Assembly: GCF_964036595.1 (NCBI RefSeq)
Contig: NZ_OZ038523.1
Coordinates: forward strand, 2,548,501-2,612,500
Direction: 5' to 3'
DNA from: Tenacibaculum sp. 190524A05c
GTDB lineage: Bacteria; Bacteroidota; Bacteroidia; Flavobacteriales; Flavobacteriaceae
Length of the DNA: 64,000 nucleotides
In this document: positions 34,692 through 43,906 of the stretch, piece by piece
How the letters are laid out: each line of letters starts with the position of its first letter
How positions within the stretch are numbered: position 1 is the stretch's first letter
Notes under the pieces: model-generated
Database searches by the model: none
What the model saw: the letters and a program-made list of their open reading frames with translations, nothing else
What the model was told of the DNA's origin: nothing
Translations under genes and position numbers: made by a program

Positions 34692-34746
34692 CCTTTCAGT
34701 TTTAATCTGTAGGTGAATGGATCGTATTTATCGATGAATGGTTTTT

Positions 34747-35109
34747 CTAAATCGATTCATAGGTTTCTACGGTAATATCCGCGACTACATCTCCAGTATG
34801 TTTTGTAGATAATGGCTCAAATAATAATAGATGAACTTCCTCTTTTGCGATTGGTTTATGAGGCACTCCTTTTGGAACTACATAAAACTCTCCTTCATTA
34901 ACTATTACTGAAGAATCTTCTAAATCAATTTGTAACTGACCTTTCATTACCATGAACAATTCATCTTCATTATCATGTTTATGAAATACAAATTCTCCTT
35001 GTATTTTTGCTAATAATACTTGTTGACCATTTAATTCAGCAACCTTCTTAGGTGACCACTGATCGGTAAATAATCCAAGCTTTTCTTTAATATTTATAAC
35101 TGACGACAT
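34747..35109 (-). CDS. Cupin-domain protein
   Basis: 120 residues, one cupin beta-barrel. Motif 1 is visible as FHKHDNEDELFMVMKGQL (~38-55), with two His and a Glu for a metal, and motif 2 as PKGVPHKPIA (~79-88). No signal peptide. It starts 12 bases after the stop of the DUF6503 lipoprotein gene, so both share a transcript. Such small cupins are often annotated as mannose-6-phosphate isomerase-like, but substrate is unknown. The first sRNA module lies just downstream. Confidence 0.85.
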   Translation of the reverse strand: MSSVINIKEKLGLFTDQWSPKKVAELNGQQVLLAKIQGEFVFHKHDNEDELFMVMKGQLQIDLEDSSVIVNEGEFYVVPKGVPHKPIAKEEVHLLLFEPLSTKHTGDVVADITVETYESI

Positions 35110-35121
35110 AAGGTTTGGTTT

Positions 35122-35922
35122 TTAATACTTAAGAATCTCTACATTTTCTGTATCAATTCTAGAAACTTCTTTTAACTTATCATTTTCATATAAAGATGGT
35201 AATTCAGATAATGGAGTTCCTACTTCTGCTTTATAATTGATATAATCTTGAAATATGATACCTCCAATGTTTCTTCTATTATAACTACTTCTGAACCTAA
35301 CACCTCCACCATTGACTTTGTAATTGTAAGCCAAATAATCGACTGTATTAGATTTTTTATTAACCCAGTAGTAATATTGATCTTCAAAATCTTTTCCTCC
35401 TCCTTCTTGCTTAAAAGTTACTTCTACTACATTGTAATTTTCATTCTTAATTGTAACTTCTCCTACATATGTTTTATTTACTGCTTTATCCTTCAATTTA
35501 TAAGGTAGTGTTGCAAAATAAATAACAGAATTTAATGACTCTCCGTAGCGAGAAGCATCCTCTTCATTTAGATCTAATTTTTTACCATTAATTGTTCTTG
35601 AAAAATTTCCATTATCCAATACATCAATTACCTCTTCCTTTTTATCGTTTTGTTTAATCACAAAATAACGGTACAAATTGTCTTTGTTTGTAAAGCTGTA
35701 TTGTCTATTTCTAAACACAAAAGTGTAAGATGCTTTATCGTATAATTCACCTCCGTGTGCTAGAATCGCAGAGTTGATGATTACCTCACCCTCACTAAGT
35801 TTTTCGGTCTTGATGTCTTCTGTTTTATTCTCTTCTTTAGGTGTTTCTTTTTGTTCTGGTTTACAAGAAAAAAATGTAGCGATAGCTAAAGAAAACACTA
35901 CTAATTGTATTATGGATTTCAT
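35122..35922 (-). CDS. DUF6503-like lipoprotein
   Basis: 266 residues from the ATG at 35922, chosen because it opens MKSIIQLVVFSLAIATFFSC, a clean lipoprotein signal; an ATG six codons earlier is also possible. After an acidic Lys/Glu-rich linker comes IINSAILAHGGELYDKASYTF (start of the domain) and beta-rich sequence to the end. I recognise the DUF6503 pattern. A second protein of the same type is encoded at 46625-47329. Function unknown; the fold recalls lipoprotein carriers such as LolA. Confidence 0.72.
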   Translation of the reverse strand: MKSIIQLVVFSLAIATFFSCKPEQKETPKEENKTEDIKTEKLSEGEVIINSAILAHGGELYDKASYTFVFRNRQYSFTNKDNLYRYFVIKQNDKKEEVIDVLDNGNFSRTINGKKLDLNEEDASRYGESLNSVIYFATLPYKLKDKAVNKTYVGEVTIKNENYNVVEVTFKQEGGGKDFEDQYYYWVNKKSNTVDYLAYNYKVNGGGVRFRSSYNRRNIGGIIFQDYINYKAEVGTPLSELPSLYENDKLKEVSRIDTENVEILKY

Positions 35923-36010
35923 TGATGTTTGATTTGTCATTGTAAATATGTCCTATTTTTTTGAACAACTTACAATCCTTAACAAATATTTAGGGGTTTT
36001 CTAAAACATA

Positions 36011-36044
36011 AAAAAACCGCTTAAAGAAGATTAAGCGGTTTTTG
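36011..36044. terminator. Terminator after the coiled-coil gene
   Basis: Stem CCGCTTAA/TTAAGCGG (36017-36024 and 36031-36038), extended by A/T pairs to about 13 base pairs, with T on both outer sides. It serves the minus-strand gene ending at 36063 and could act in both directions. Confidence 0.85.
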
Positions 36045-36062
36045 AATATATATGTCTTAATT

Positions 36063-36968
36063 TTATCTCAAGCTAATTTTACGCTCTCCAGCTTTTGCAC
36101 CATCAATATAAACTCGAACTTTATAATCTCCTTTTTCCATATTATTTCTATCTACAGAAATTAAAGAAACAATTCCAAGCTTTTGGTTTTCATAGTTCAC
36201 TCTGATATAATCATTGTAAGCCATTTCAGAACCATTATCTCCTTGATTCTTTTCTGATAGAATTACATCATTATTTTTATCAAGAATTTGGATAAAAATA
36301 TCTCTTTCACCCATTTCTGCTAATTCATTTTCTAATAAATCAAACTTAACTTTAAAAGCGTCTGTTTTTCTTGACTTTGTTGTACTTGTATATCTACCGT
36401 TACTTTTTTCTCTATACGTACTTATAGCAACATTCCCAATTTCAAGATTAGCGGCAACACCTATTTTTTCTTTTAATTGTTTTTCTTCATTCATTAAGCT
36501 TTCATTCATCTTAACCAATGATTCCTGAGATTTTTTATGCGCTCTTAATTTTTTCCTCACGGAATTATTCTCTTCTTCTAACTTGGTATTCTCTTGGTGA
36601 AGTTTATCTGCTTTCAGCATTAACTGTCTGTTCTCACGCTCGAGTTGAGTTACCTTTAAGCTATACTTAACCAGTTTATCATAATTTCCTTTTTTGATAT
36701 CTTTAATAGAATCCTTAAGGGAAATCATTTTATTGATACTGGTAATAATTCTTCTTGATAAACCTTTTTTCTTTACCGACATTTTTTTGTAATCGGCAAC
36801 TATTTGATCAAGTTCTTGTTGTAGTATAAGTTTTTCTTTTCTAAATTCCTCATCCAGCCTATTTTGGCTTTCGTGTGTTTTAAAAGAATAAACTACTAAT
36901 GAAATTAAAAGTACAATAGGTGAATATTTCAAAAATTTGTTCACCGAAGCTTTACTTATTTTTGTCAT
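36063..36968 (-). CDS. Membrane-anchored coiled-coil protein
   Basis: 301 residues, unrecognised. One N-terminal membrane helix (~14-28, YSPIVLLISLVVYSF), then a long charged coiled coil (~35-172, heptad-like Leu/Ile with many K, E, Q), then a beta-rich C-terminal domain (~178-301) with GERDIFIQILDKNNDVILSE (quoted in part) and GDYKVRVYIDG. The plan suggests a periplasmic or cytosolic scaffold tethered to the membrane. It is monocistronic, with a strong terminator. Confidence 0.75.
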   Translation of the reverse strand: MTKISKASVNKFLKYSPIVLLISLVVYSFKTHESQNRLDEEFRKEKLILQQELDQIVADYKKMSVKKKGLSRRIITSINKMISLKDSIKDIKKGNYDKLVKYSLKVTQLERENRQLMLKADKLHQENTKLEEENNSVRKKLRAHKKSQESLVKMNESLMNEEKQLKEKIGVAANLEIGNVAISTYREKSNGRYTSTTKSRKTDAFKVKFDLLENELAEMGERDIFIQILDKNNDVILSEKNQGDNGSEMAYNDYIRVNYENQKLGIVSLISVDRNNMEKGDYKVRVYIDGAKAGERKISLR

Positions 36969-37151
36969 CGTAGGGGGAAATTGAAGTTATTTGATATAAA
37001 TTTATGAAAAATCTTCCGGTTTTAACATTTTATTTTTCCTTTTTTCGATAAGTTGACATTTATTCTCTTTGAATGACAGCCTTTTATAAAAATCAATAAA
37101 TGATTGTAAGAGAATTTATTATAATATGTTAATTTCGTTTCAAAACAAAAA

Positions 37152-38510
37152 ATGTTTCTAAATCTTCAAGATAGTGTCGCACAATTCTCCTCTTGGGTAT
37201 GGGGAATTCCTCTTTTAATTCTTTTAATAGGAGGTGGATTATTTCTGTTTATATATTCTGGATTAGTACCTTTTCGTTATTTAGGTCATGCAGTAAATAT
37301 TTTAAGAGGTAAATATGACAAACATAATTCTCCAGGAGATTTATCACATTACGAGGCATTATCATCTGCCATTGCAGCCACAGTAGGAATGGGTAACATC
37401 AGTGGTGTTGCAATCGCTATTGCAACTGGTGGACCTGGAGCTATTTTTTGGATGTGGGTTAGCGCTTTTGTTGGAATGGCTACAAAGTTTTTCACTTGTA
37501 CTTTATCCATCATGTATCGAGGAAAAGATGAAGAAGGAAATGTAAAAGGTGGACCAATGTATGTCATTACAGAAGGATTAGGTAAAAAATGGAAACCACT
37601 TGCTGTATTTTTTGCTTTGGCAGGATTAATTGGAACTTTACCCGCTTTTCAAGCTAACCAATTAACGCAAACTTTAGTTGATGTATTTCAAGTGAATGAA
37701 AGCAATACTTTTACGGCTAAACTCTTATTAGGAATATCAATCGCAATTATTACTTCTTTGGTAATATTCGGAGGTATAAAACGAATTGGTAAAGTAGCTG
37801 GTAAACTAGTTCCTATTATGGTAGTAATCTATTTGATCACAGTTGCTAGTATTTTACTTCTGAAAGCTGGGGATATTCCTCAAATATTTTCTTTAATGTT
37901 TACAGATGCATTTTCTGGAAATGCAGTTATGGGAGGTGCCTTAGGTTCATTAATTATAACTGGTGTAAAGAGAGCTGCGTTTTCAAATGAAGCGGGAATC
38001 GGTACCGCTCCAATGATGCATGGAACTGCTAAAACTAGCGAACCAATTCGAGAAGGATTAGTAGCAATGCTCGGACCAGCAATTGATACCTTATTAGTTT
38101 GTACTCTTACAGCTTTAGCTATTTTGGCTTCTGGTATTTGGAAAAACTTTGACGGAAATGGAATTTCCCTAACTCTTTCTTCTTTTGATGCTGTACTTCC
38201 TTATGGACTAGGAAGCGTTATACTAACCATTTGTGTTTTAATATTTGCGTTTTCAACCTTATTCACTTATTCATTCTACGGTTATTCTTGTCTAAGTTTT
38301 TTAACAAATAAAAAAATAGGCAACTACTATAATTACATCTATATCGTAACTATAGTAATCGCCTCAATTATAAAATTAGACTTTGTAATTAATCTCATAG
38401 ATAGTGGATATGCTTTAATGGCCATACCCACTGTTATCTCTACTTTAATATTAGCTCCTAAAGTAAAAAGAGCTGCTAAAGATTATTTCCAAAGATTAAA
38501 AACTGAATAA
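37152..38510 (+). CDS. Sodium:alanine symporter (AGCS family)
   Basis: 452 residues with about ten or eleven membrane helices. The family motifs AATVGMGNISGVAIAIATGG (~74-93) and GTAPMMHGTAK (~286-296) are present, together with GPMYVITEGLGKKW (~134-147). AGCS proteins import alanine or glycine with sodium in the inner membrane. The stop is 9 bases from the convergent tail-fibre-like gene. Confidence 0.92.
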   Translation: MFLNLQDSVAQFSSWVWGIPLLILLIGGGLFLFIYSGLVPFRYLGHAVNILRGKYDKHNSPGDLSHYEALSSAIAATVGMGNISGVAIAIATGGPGAIFWMWVSAFVGMATKFFTCTLSIMYRGKDEEGNVKGGPMYVITEGLGKKWKPLAVFFALAGLIGTLPAFQANQLTQTLVDVFQVNESNTFTAKLLLGISIAIITSLVIFGGIKRIGKVAGKLVPIMVVIYLITVASILLLKAGDIPQIFSLMFTDAFSGNAVMGGALGSLIITGVKRAAFSNEAGIGTAPMMHGTAKTSEPIREGLVAMLGPAIDTLLVCTLTALAILASGIWKNFDGNGISLTLSSFDAVLPYGLGSVILTICVLIFAFSTLFTYSFYGYSCLSFLTNKKIGNYYNYIYIVTIVIASIIKLDFVINLIDSGYALMAIPTVISTLILAPKVKRAAKDYFQRLKTE

Positions 38511-38519
38511 TCAGGTTTA

Positions 38520-40967
38520 TTAGAACTCATTTGTAATATATGTCATTGAAAACGTAATTACTCCAACTCCCGTAAATTTTATTCCTTGCGAAAAAGCAAT
38601 ATTTACGATATCAATTCCTCCAAACGTAGCAAAGTTAGCATTTCCGGCAGTTTGTAAACTAAGTTGAGAAATTTGTTCTCTGGTTAGGTTTGAAGTTGAA
38701 ATTGTTCCAATTAATCCGACAGTTGGAATAGCGGCTTTAAATGGCAAACCTTCTATTCTAAGATAACCCGTAGGATTTCCTGATGTATTAATAGATGAAA
38801 TCCTAGCCGATACTGTTACCATATTACCAACTCTTGAAAACATATTTTGACTAACATTATGGGAATACGTTCCATCTCCGTTAGTATCTACTAAGACCGG
38901 GGTCCAACTCCCACTTTCTGTAAAGTTATTTGGAAGTCCGGCACTATTACTATTTATAATAGGATTAGAAGGATCAGTATTATCAATACTAATATTGGTT
39001 CCAGCTTTTAAATTTGGAATATCATTGACATGTGCAATAGTTCCAGACTTTGGTTGAAGTGTATGAATAGTACTCCCAATTATATCTGCTTGAATAGTAG
39101 CTGAACCCGCATTTCCTGATTCTGTAAAGTCTAGTGCATTTCCTCCTGTTCTAATTCTACCTCCTGCAGTAATATTCCTCGCTATGTTTATGGAATTATC
39201 ACTTTGAATATAACTCGTAAATAAATTTGAAGTAATTGTTTTCTCTCCAGAAATCGTTTGTTTTGTATCTGTTGTAACTGTATTTGTAGCTCCAGAACTA
39301 TCAACATTAATCACTGGATTTAAAGGATCTGTATCGTCAATTGTAACATTCCTTCCTCCTTGAATTTTAGGAATATCGTCAAGACCTGCTATAGTATGGC
39401 TTTTAGGTTGAAATCTTGCTTGATATGATGAATCCCAACCTGTTTGAGGCGGCATAATTTGAAAGTTATTGCCAATACCATTAACACTTGTAATACCGTT
39501 TCTGTCTACTATTGTTCTTGATCCTGAAAGCTCTCCAATTCGTAATTGATATTCGTTTAAACTAGCTTTTGATACTCCTTGGAATGAAACTACATTTACA
39601 TCAGGACCAATTCTTATTTCTGAAACGCCACCCATTACTCCGCTTTGAACAACTAATCCTCTTTCTATTGAGAATTCATTTTTTATTGGGCTTCCACTTA
39701 TACCTCCATGAGTATTTGAAAGTACTAAACTATCTTTAGTTAACTTACTTTCTTCAACTTTCGTTCTTTTACCGTCACTTAAAGCTGATTCTCTGTTCCT
39801 ATCCAAGCCTAAAATATCTGGATCATCAGAAGCCTCAGTAGTTTTCTTTATTGATAAAGTATCTGGAGTATTTTCAAATTGTGTGTTTTCAGCAGTATCC
39901 TTTAGGATAAATCCAGTTGTTGCTTCATTTGAATTCTCTAGAACTGTTTGTAAACCAGGAGTTCCTGATGAAGCACTAATTACTGGGTTCAATGGATCTG
40001 TTTCGTCTATGGTAATATTCTTACCTGCTTTTACTTTTGGAATATCATCAACACCAGCAAATGTGATAGATTTATTTGGCAATTGATATTCTTGGTTTTG
40101 AGTTAATTGATCAGACTTTATAACGGCATCTACATAAGTATTTGGTGCTGTAATTCCTTTTCTAATCTTTAATCCATTGAAAAAATCGTGTTCGAAAATA
40201 TATCTTCCATTTGAAAATCCTGTTTTTCTAAAGATCATGGTATCAGCCAAATGTGCTGCATGAGTTACTGTTGGGTTTTCTCCGTTATATCCATTAACAC
40301 TATATAGGATTTCATCGAATATAAAATCAGAACCTGTAACAACTTTAACACCTCCGACAAACTTATTATCGCCATACATAAGGTTTCCATTAGTATAGCT
40401 AAAAGATGCATATCCTCCTCGAGCTTTATCTCCAATTACCACCTCATTATTTCCATCGGCTAAAGTTCCTGTAGATTCGATTCCTTCTATCTTACTTGAT
40501 GAATTTATTATCGGATTTAAAGGATCTGTTTTATCAATTGTTACATTTTCTCCAGCTTGTATTTCTGGCACATCAACAGGCTTAATTAAACCAGCAAAAT
40601 CAACAGTAAATACAGAATCATCATCACGACGAAAAGTAGCAACTCCTTTACTATCAACACTACCTGAAACTAATCTAGATAAATTGGTATCATCAATGTA
40701 ATTAGTTAAGTCAATTTCTTTAACAACTGCACCATCTTTTAAAAAATAAATCTTGTTATTATCAATATCAGATATATTGTATTCAGGAAGTTTTTGTTCT
40801 GAACTAACCACAACTTCTCCGTCAGCATTTATTACAAATCTTCTGTTTGCTTCTCCTGCTTCTTGTTGGCTATCTACATAACTATCGATTAAATTTCCAT
40901 ACTCTTCTTGAGTTGGTTTGTCTCCTGTTTCAAAGTAAGTTTTTATCGTACTTTTATTTTGTTTCAT
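38520..40967 (-). CDS. Phage tail-fibre-like protein with TDPLNP repeats
   Basis: 815 residues, no signal peptide or membrane helix. The N-terminus MKQNKSTIKTYFETGDKPTQEEY is of the kind seen in tail-fibre and collar-like proteins of Bacteroidota. Four diverged copies of an AGxNxTIDxTDPLNPxI motif occur (coding bases near 40505-40560, 39985-40030, 39310-39355, 38960-39005). The C-terminal ~130 residues (SWTPVLVDTNGDGTYS, RVGNMVTVSARI) resemble a trimeric fibre tip. No other phage gene is near. Likely an extracellular or phage-derived fibre; how it leaves the cell is unclear. Confidence 0.6.
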   Translation of the reverse strand: MKQNKSTIKTYFETGDKPTQEEYGNLIDSYVDSQQEAGEANRRFVINADGEVVVSSEQKLPEYNISDIDNNKIYFLKDGAVVKEIDLTNYIDDTNLSRLVSGSVDSKGVATFRRDDDSVFTVDFAGLIKPVDVPEIQAGENVTIDKTDPLNPIINSSSKIEGIESTGTLADGNNEVVIGDKARGGYASFSYTNGNLMYGDNKFVGGVKVVTGSDFIFDEILYSVNGYNGENPTVTHAAHLADTMIFRKTGFSNGRYIFEHDFFNGLKIRKGITAPNTYVDAVIKSDQLTQNQEYQLPNKSITFAGVDDIPKVKAGKNITIDETDPLNPVISASSGTPGLQTVLENSNEATTGFILKDTAENTQFENTPDTLSIKKTTEASDDPDILGLDRNRESALSDGKRTKVEESKLTKDSLVLSNTHGGISGSPIKNEFSIERGLVVQSGVMGGVSEIRIGPDVNVVSFQGVSKASLNEYQLRIGELSGSRTIVDRNGITSVNGIGNNFQIMPPQTGWDSSYQARFQPKSHTIAGLDDIPKIQGGRNVTIDDTDPLNPVINVDSSGATNTVTTDTKQTISGEKTITSNLFTSYIQSDNSINIARNITAGGRIRTGGNALDFTESGNAGSATIQADIIGSTIHTLQPKSGTIAHVNDIPNLKAGTNISIDNTDPSNPIINSNSAGLPNNFTESGSWTPVLVDTNGDGTYSHNVSQNMFSRVGNMVTVSARISSINTSGNPTGYLRIEGLPFKAAIPTVGLIGTISTSNLTREQISQLSLQTAGNANFATFGGIDIVNIAFSQGIKFTGVGVITFSMTYITNEF

Positions 40968-41063
40968 CCTAATTCTATTTTTTTCTAATATTAAGAAAAA
41001 GGTGTTTTCAAAATATAAAGTAAGACGACTGTTTTCAGTAGTTACAGTAAATTGTTTTCATGA

Positions 41064-41765
41064 TTATTTACTCAGATAATACTTCACACTTTTCCAAAGT
41101 AAGAGGAAACTAATTGAAACAATTATTATTCCCCACATCCAATAGGAACCAAAAGTATTTATAGCAATATTTTGAGTGTCCGAATTCATGAGTTGACCTC
41201 CTCTTTCGAATTGTTTTGTAAACGTATAATTAAACTGAAGATAAGTACTTAAAGCACATTGTAAACCTAAAAATAACACTGTGATATTTTCAATTTTTTT
41301 ATTCTTCAAAAACATAATAACGATGAATAAAACTGAAAATAAGGATAGTACTACAATTCCCCAATATGAGCGAATCCAAATAATTAAGGATAGGATAATG
41401 ACTCCTGTTAAAACTCTAAGTAAAATTGCTGCATTTCTTCGAGATTTTGCCGAAGCAATTAAAACTGCTCCTGCAATTGCTGGACCAAGTAAACCTCCTG
41501 CGGCCGTTAACGCACTCGCTGTGGGAATTGAAAAGATTTTATTAGTAACTGTAGAATAGGCAACTCCACCTCCATTTTGATAAATTTCTAGGTACTTGAA
41601 ATCTCCTCCAACTAATATTGCTGTTAATCCATGTCCCATTTCGTGAAACCAAGTTCCTAATAATCGAAAAGGATACTGCAATTGCACAAAATAAGGTAAC
41701 TGTAGCAACAAGAAAATTGCACTGGCAATTATTAAAACAGTATAATCTAACTTTTTAGAATTCAC
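41064..41765 (-). CDS. M50-type membrane metallopeptidase
   Basis: 233 residues with about six membrane helices. The zinc motif HEMGH lies near residues 42-46 (GTWFHEMGHGLTAILVGG). This matches the M50B-like peptidases, intramembrane proteases such as those in sporulation and stress signalling. A second metal-ligand motif is not obvious. It follows PaiB after 21 bases on the same strand. Confidence 0.78.
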   Translation of the reverse strand: MNSKKLDYTVLIIASAIFLLLQLPYFVQLQYPFRLLGTWFHEMGHGLTAILVGGDFKYLEIYQNGGGVAYSTVTNKIFSIPTASALTAAGGLLGPAIAGAVLIASAKSRRNAAILLRVLTGVIILSLIIWIRSYWGIVVLSLFSVLFIVIMFLKNKKIENITVLFLGLQCALSTYLQFNYTFTKQFERGGQLMNSDTQNIAINTFGSYWMWGIIIVSISFLLLWKSVKYYLSK

Positions 41766-41786
41766 TTTAACTTTTTATAACTCAGA

Positions 41787-42419
41787 TTATGAGAAAATCT
41801 TCTCTTTTCTCTTTTTCATTTCTTCTCCTAATAACCCATCTAAACCTTTTTTTTCTTCCAGTTTTCGGATAATATTTGAGAATGTTTCTTCGTCCACACC
41901 TTGACTTAGTTTAAAAACTCCTTCTATTTTTTCAACTTTAATTTCAAAACCAGAAATGTGTGGCATTAATCTTTGTTTGTACGATTCAGATAAATTATCA
42001 TAAATAGTTGGAGAACTAGCATCTCCATTTTCATGTAACAATGTAAAATCTCTCATTAAATTTATAAGCTGATCTCCTTCGAAAAAAGAAATTCTTCCAT
42101 TAACATGAACCGTCATATAATTCCATGTAGATCCTTTGCTTTTATTCGTTCCCCAAGAGGCACTTACATATCCGTTCGGACCATTAAAAACAACTAAAAT
42201 CTTGCTGTTTTTACTAAGTGCGTCATAATGATCGGTTTTTTTCATCATGTGACCAATCAAATAGAGTTCTCCTTCTCTTTGCTCTACAATCAAAGGAATA
42301 TGAGTTCCTACAAAGTTTCCTTTTTCATCTAAACCTGTAATAAAAGCTAGAGGATAATGATTAATAAAACTTAGAAGTTCATCAACATTATCCTCTTTAT
42401 AACTGGGTACGTTATACAT
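41787..42419 (-). CDS. PaiB-family FMN-binding protein
   Basis: 210 residues. The N-terminus MYNVPSYKEDNVDELLSFI and the motifs PLAFITG, HIPLIVE, GHMMKKTDHYDAL, VFNGPNGYVSASWG and TWNYMTVHVNG define the PaiB family (FMN-binding split barrel). PaiB was described as a negative regulator of sporulation and degradative enzymes in Bacillus; here it is probably a flavin-linked oxidoreductase or regulator of unknown target. Confidence 0.88.
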   Translation of the reverse strand: MYNVPSYKEDNVDELLSFINHYPLAFITGLDEKGNFVGTHIPLIVEQREGELYLIGHMMKKTDHYDALSKNSKILVVFNGPNGYVSASWGTNKSKGSTWNYMTVHVNGRISFFEGDQLINLMRDFTLLHENGDASSPTIYDNLSESYKQRLMPHISGFEIKVEKIEGVFKLSQGVDEETFSNIIRKLEEKKGLDGLLGEEMKKRKEKIFS

Positions 42420-42461
42420 GTGTTATTTTACTTTAAAATTTAGAAACACAATGTAGTCATT

Positions 42462-43787
42462 TTAATATTCATCATACATCGTTGTGTTCAATTCCTTTAA
42501 ATCAATTGTGTACATTTTTTTCGAAGGTTTCAATTGAAATTGCTCTTTTACATAACCTCCTAGAAGATAGAACTTATTATCCACTAAAAACATTTTACTT
42601 GATTCGTACGGCAAATCAATTTTATATTCTTTTAAACCTTTATTACTGGTGTTGAAAGCATAAAAATGATTCTTGTCAAAAATATAAATGATGTCACCTT
42701 TTTTATCAATGGCGGGCATTTTCATTGTTCTAGGTAAAACTTTCTCAATTTGCCATTTTCCATTTTTTAAGTTGAAAGAAGTAATTCGATTCATTTTCTC
42801 ATTTCCTTTTCCTCCAATCATGTATAATTTATCATTTACTTTAACACATTCTGTTTCCTTCGGATCAGGAAGTTTCCCTATTACATACCATTTATCTTCT
42901 TTAGTATTGTAAAGTGAAACATTATTCGAAAATTTCAATTTGTTTTTCTTTAATTTCTTGACAGAACCTCCAACTAAAATTATGCTATTGTCAATTTTTG
43001 CTACACCTTGATTTACACCATTTTGCTTATTATTAATTGATTTTTCAAGTTTATTCTTTTTTAAGTTAAAAACCTCAATATCATCACTTAAATATTCTCT
43101 AGTTCTATTCGTTGCAAGTCTTTTTCCTCCTAATAAATATACTTTATCATCAATAAGAACTGCTTTGTGATAAGCTCTTTTTAAAACCGGTTTCTCTAAG
43201 GAAGTCCAGCTTCTATTCTTTATATCGTAAATATGTACTTGATTACTATAGCCATTATAACTTGTGCGTCGATTTGCTCTATAAATAATCTCACCAAAGT
43301 TCACATTATCATCTTGCATTTCATTCATCTCTTGAAATGCCATTCTCATTCCGTCTGACAAGGATGACTTATCACCACCAAACACATAAATTTTATCTTT
43401 ATAAAAAACAGAAGCAAATCCATGTAAGCCTTTTTCTAGCTCTGGTAAGGATTGAAAGTACAATTCTTTCTTCTTCTTTTTCGTAATCAAGATTTCGGAT
43501 AAAACAACTTCCTTTTCGGTAAGAAAAATAGACTGATTCACTATTTCTTCAAACTTAATAGCTCTATCGTAAAACTTTACATGAGATAGAAAAACTCTGT
43601 CTTTATCTTTTATCTTTTCGAAAACTACCTTCCCATTTTCATCAGACACATAAACTTTCTTTTTTTTCTTTATGTGAACATTTTGAATCGGTTCTTTAGT
43701 TTTGGAATTTAAAATTGTGATGGTATGTTGGCCAAAGACAACTTGAGAGCAAATAATTAGTGAGACTAGTAAGAGTTTATTTTTCAT
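42462..43787 (-). CDS. Kelch-repeat protein with carboxypeptidase-like regulatory domain
   Basis: 441 residues. Signal peptide (LLLVSLIICSQVVFG). The next ~60 residues (HTITILNSKTKEPIQNVHIK ... VYVSDENGKVVFEKI) form a carboxypeptidase-regulatory-like beta domain common in Bacteroidota surface proteins. From ~115 onwards there are five or more Kelch blades with DKIYVFGGDKSSLSDG, DDKVYLLGG, DNSIILVGGS, NDKLYMIGGKGN and DNKFYLLGGYV. Probably exported; function unknown, perhaps carbohydrate or protein binding. Confidence 0.82.
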   Translation of the reverse strand: MKNKLLLVSLIICSQVVFGQHTITILNSKTKEPIQNVHIKKKKKVYVSDENGKVVFEKIKDKDRVFLSHVKFYDRAIKFEEIVNQSIFLTEKEVVLSEILITKKKKKELYFQSLPELEKGLHGFASVFYKDKIYVFGGDKSSLSDGMRMAFQEMNEMQDDNVNFGEIIYRANRRTSYNGYSNQVHIYDIKNRSWTSLEKPVLKRAYHKAVLIDDKVYLLGGKRLATNRTREYLSDDIEVFNLKKNKLEKSINNKQNGVNQGVAKIDNSIILVGGSVKKLKKNKLKFSNNVSLYNTKEDKWYVIGKLPDPKETECVKVNDKLYMIGGKGNEKMNRITSFNLKNGKWQIEKVLPRTMKMPAIDKKGDIIYIFDKNHFYAFNTSNKGLKEYKIDLPYESSKMFLVDNKFYLLGGYVKEQFQLKPSKKMYTIDLKELNTTMYDEY

Positions 43788-43906
43788 GAGCTTAGCGATT
43801 TGGTATTCATATAAAAATAAAGGAAAATCGAAAGTTAATCAACGATTTAACTTTTTTTAACGAAGAAATTCCATCCAAGATTATACTCAAAAAAAACAGC
43901 CTGTAA

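Noticed and set aside
43860..43906. Possible terminator downstream of the HopJ-family gene
   Set aside because: Only a short imperfect repeat around ACAGCCTGT was seen, with no convincing stem and U tract.
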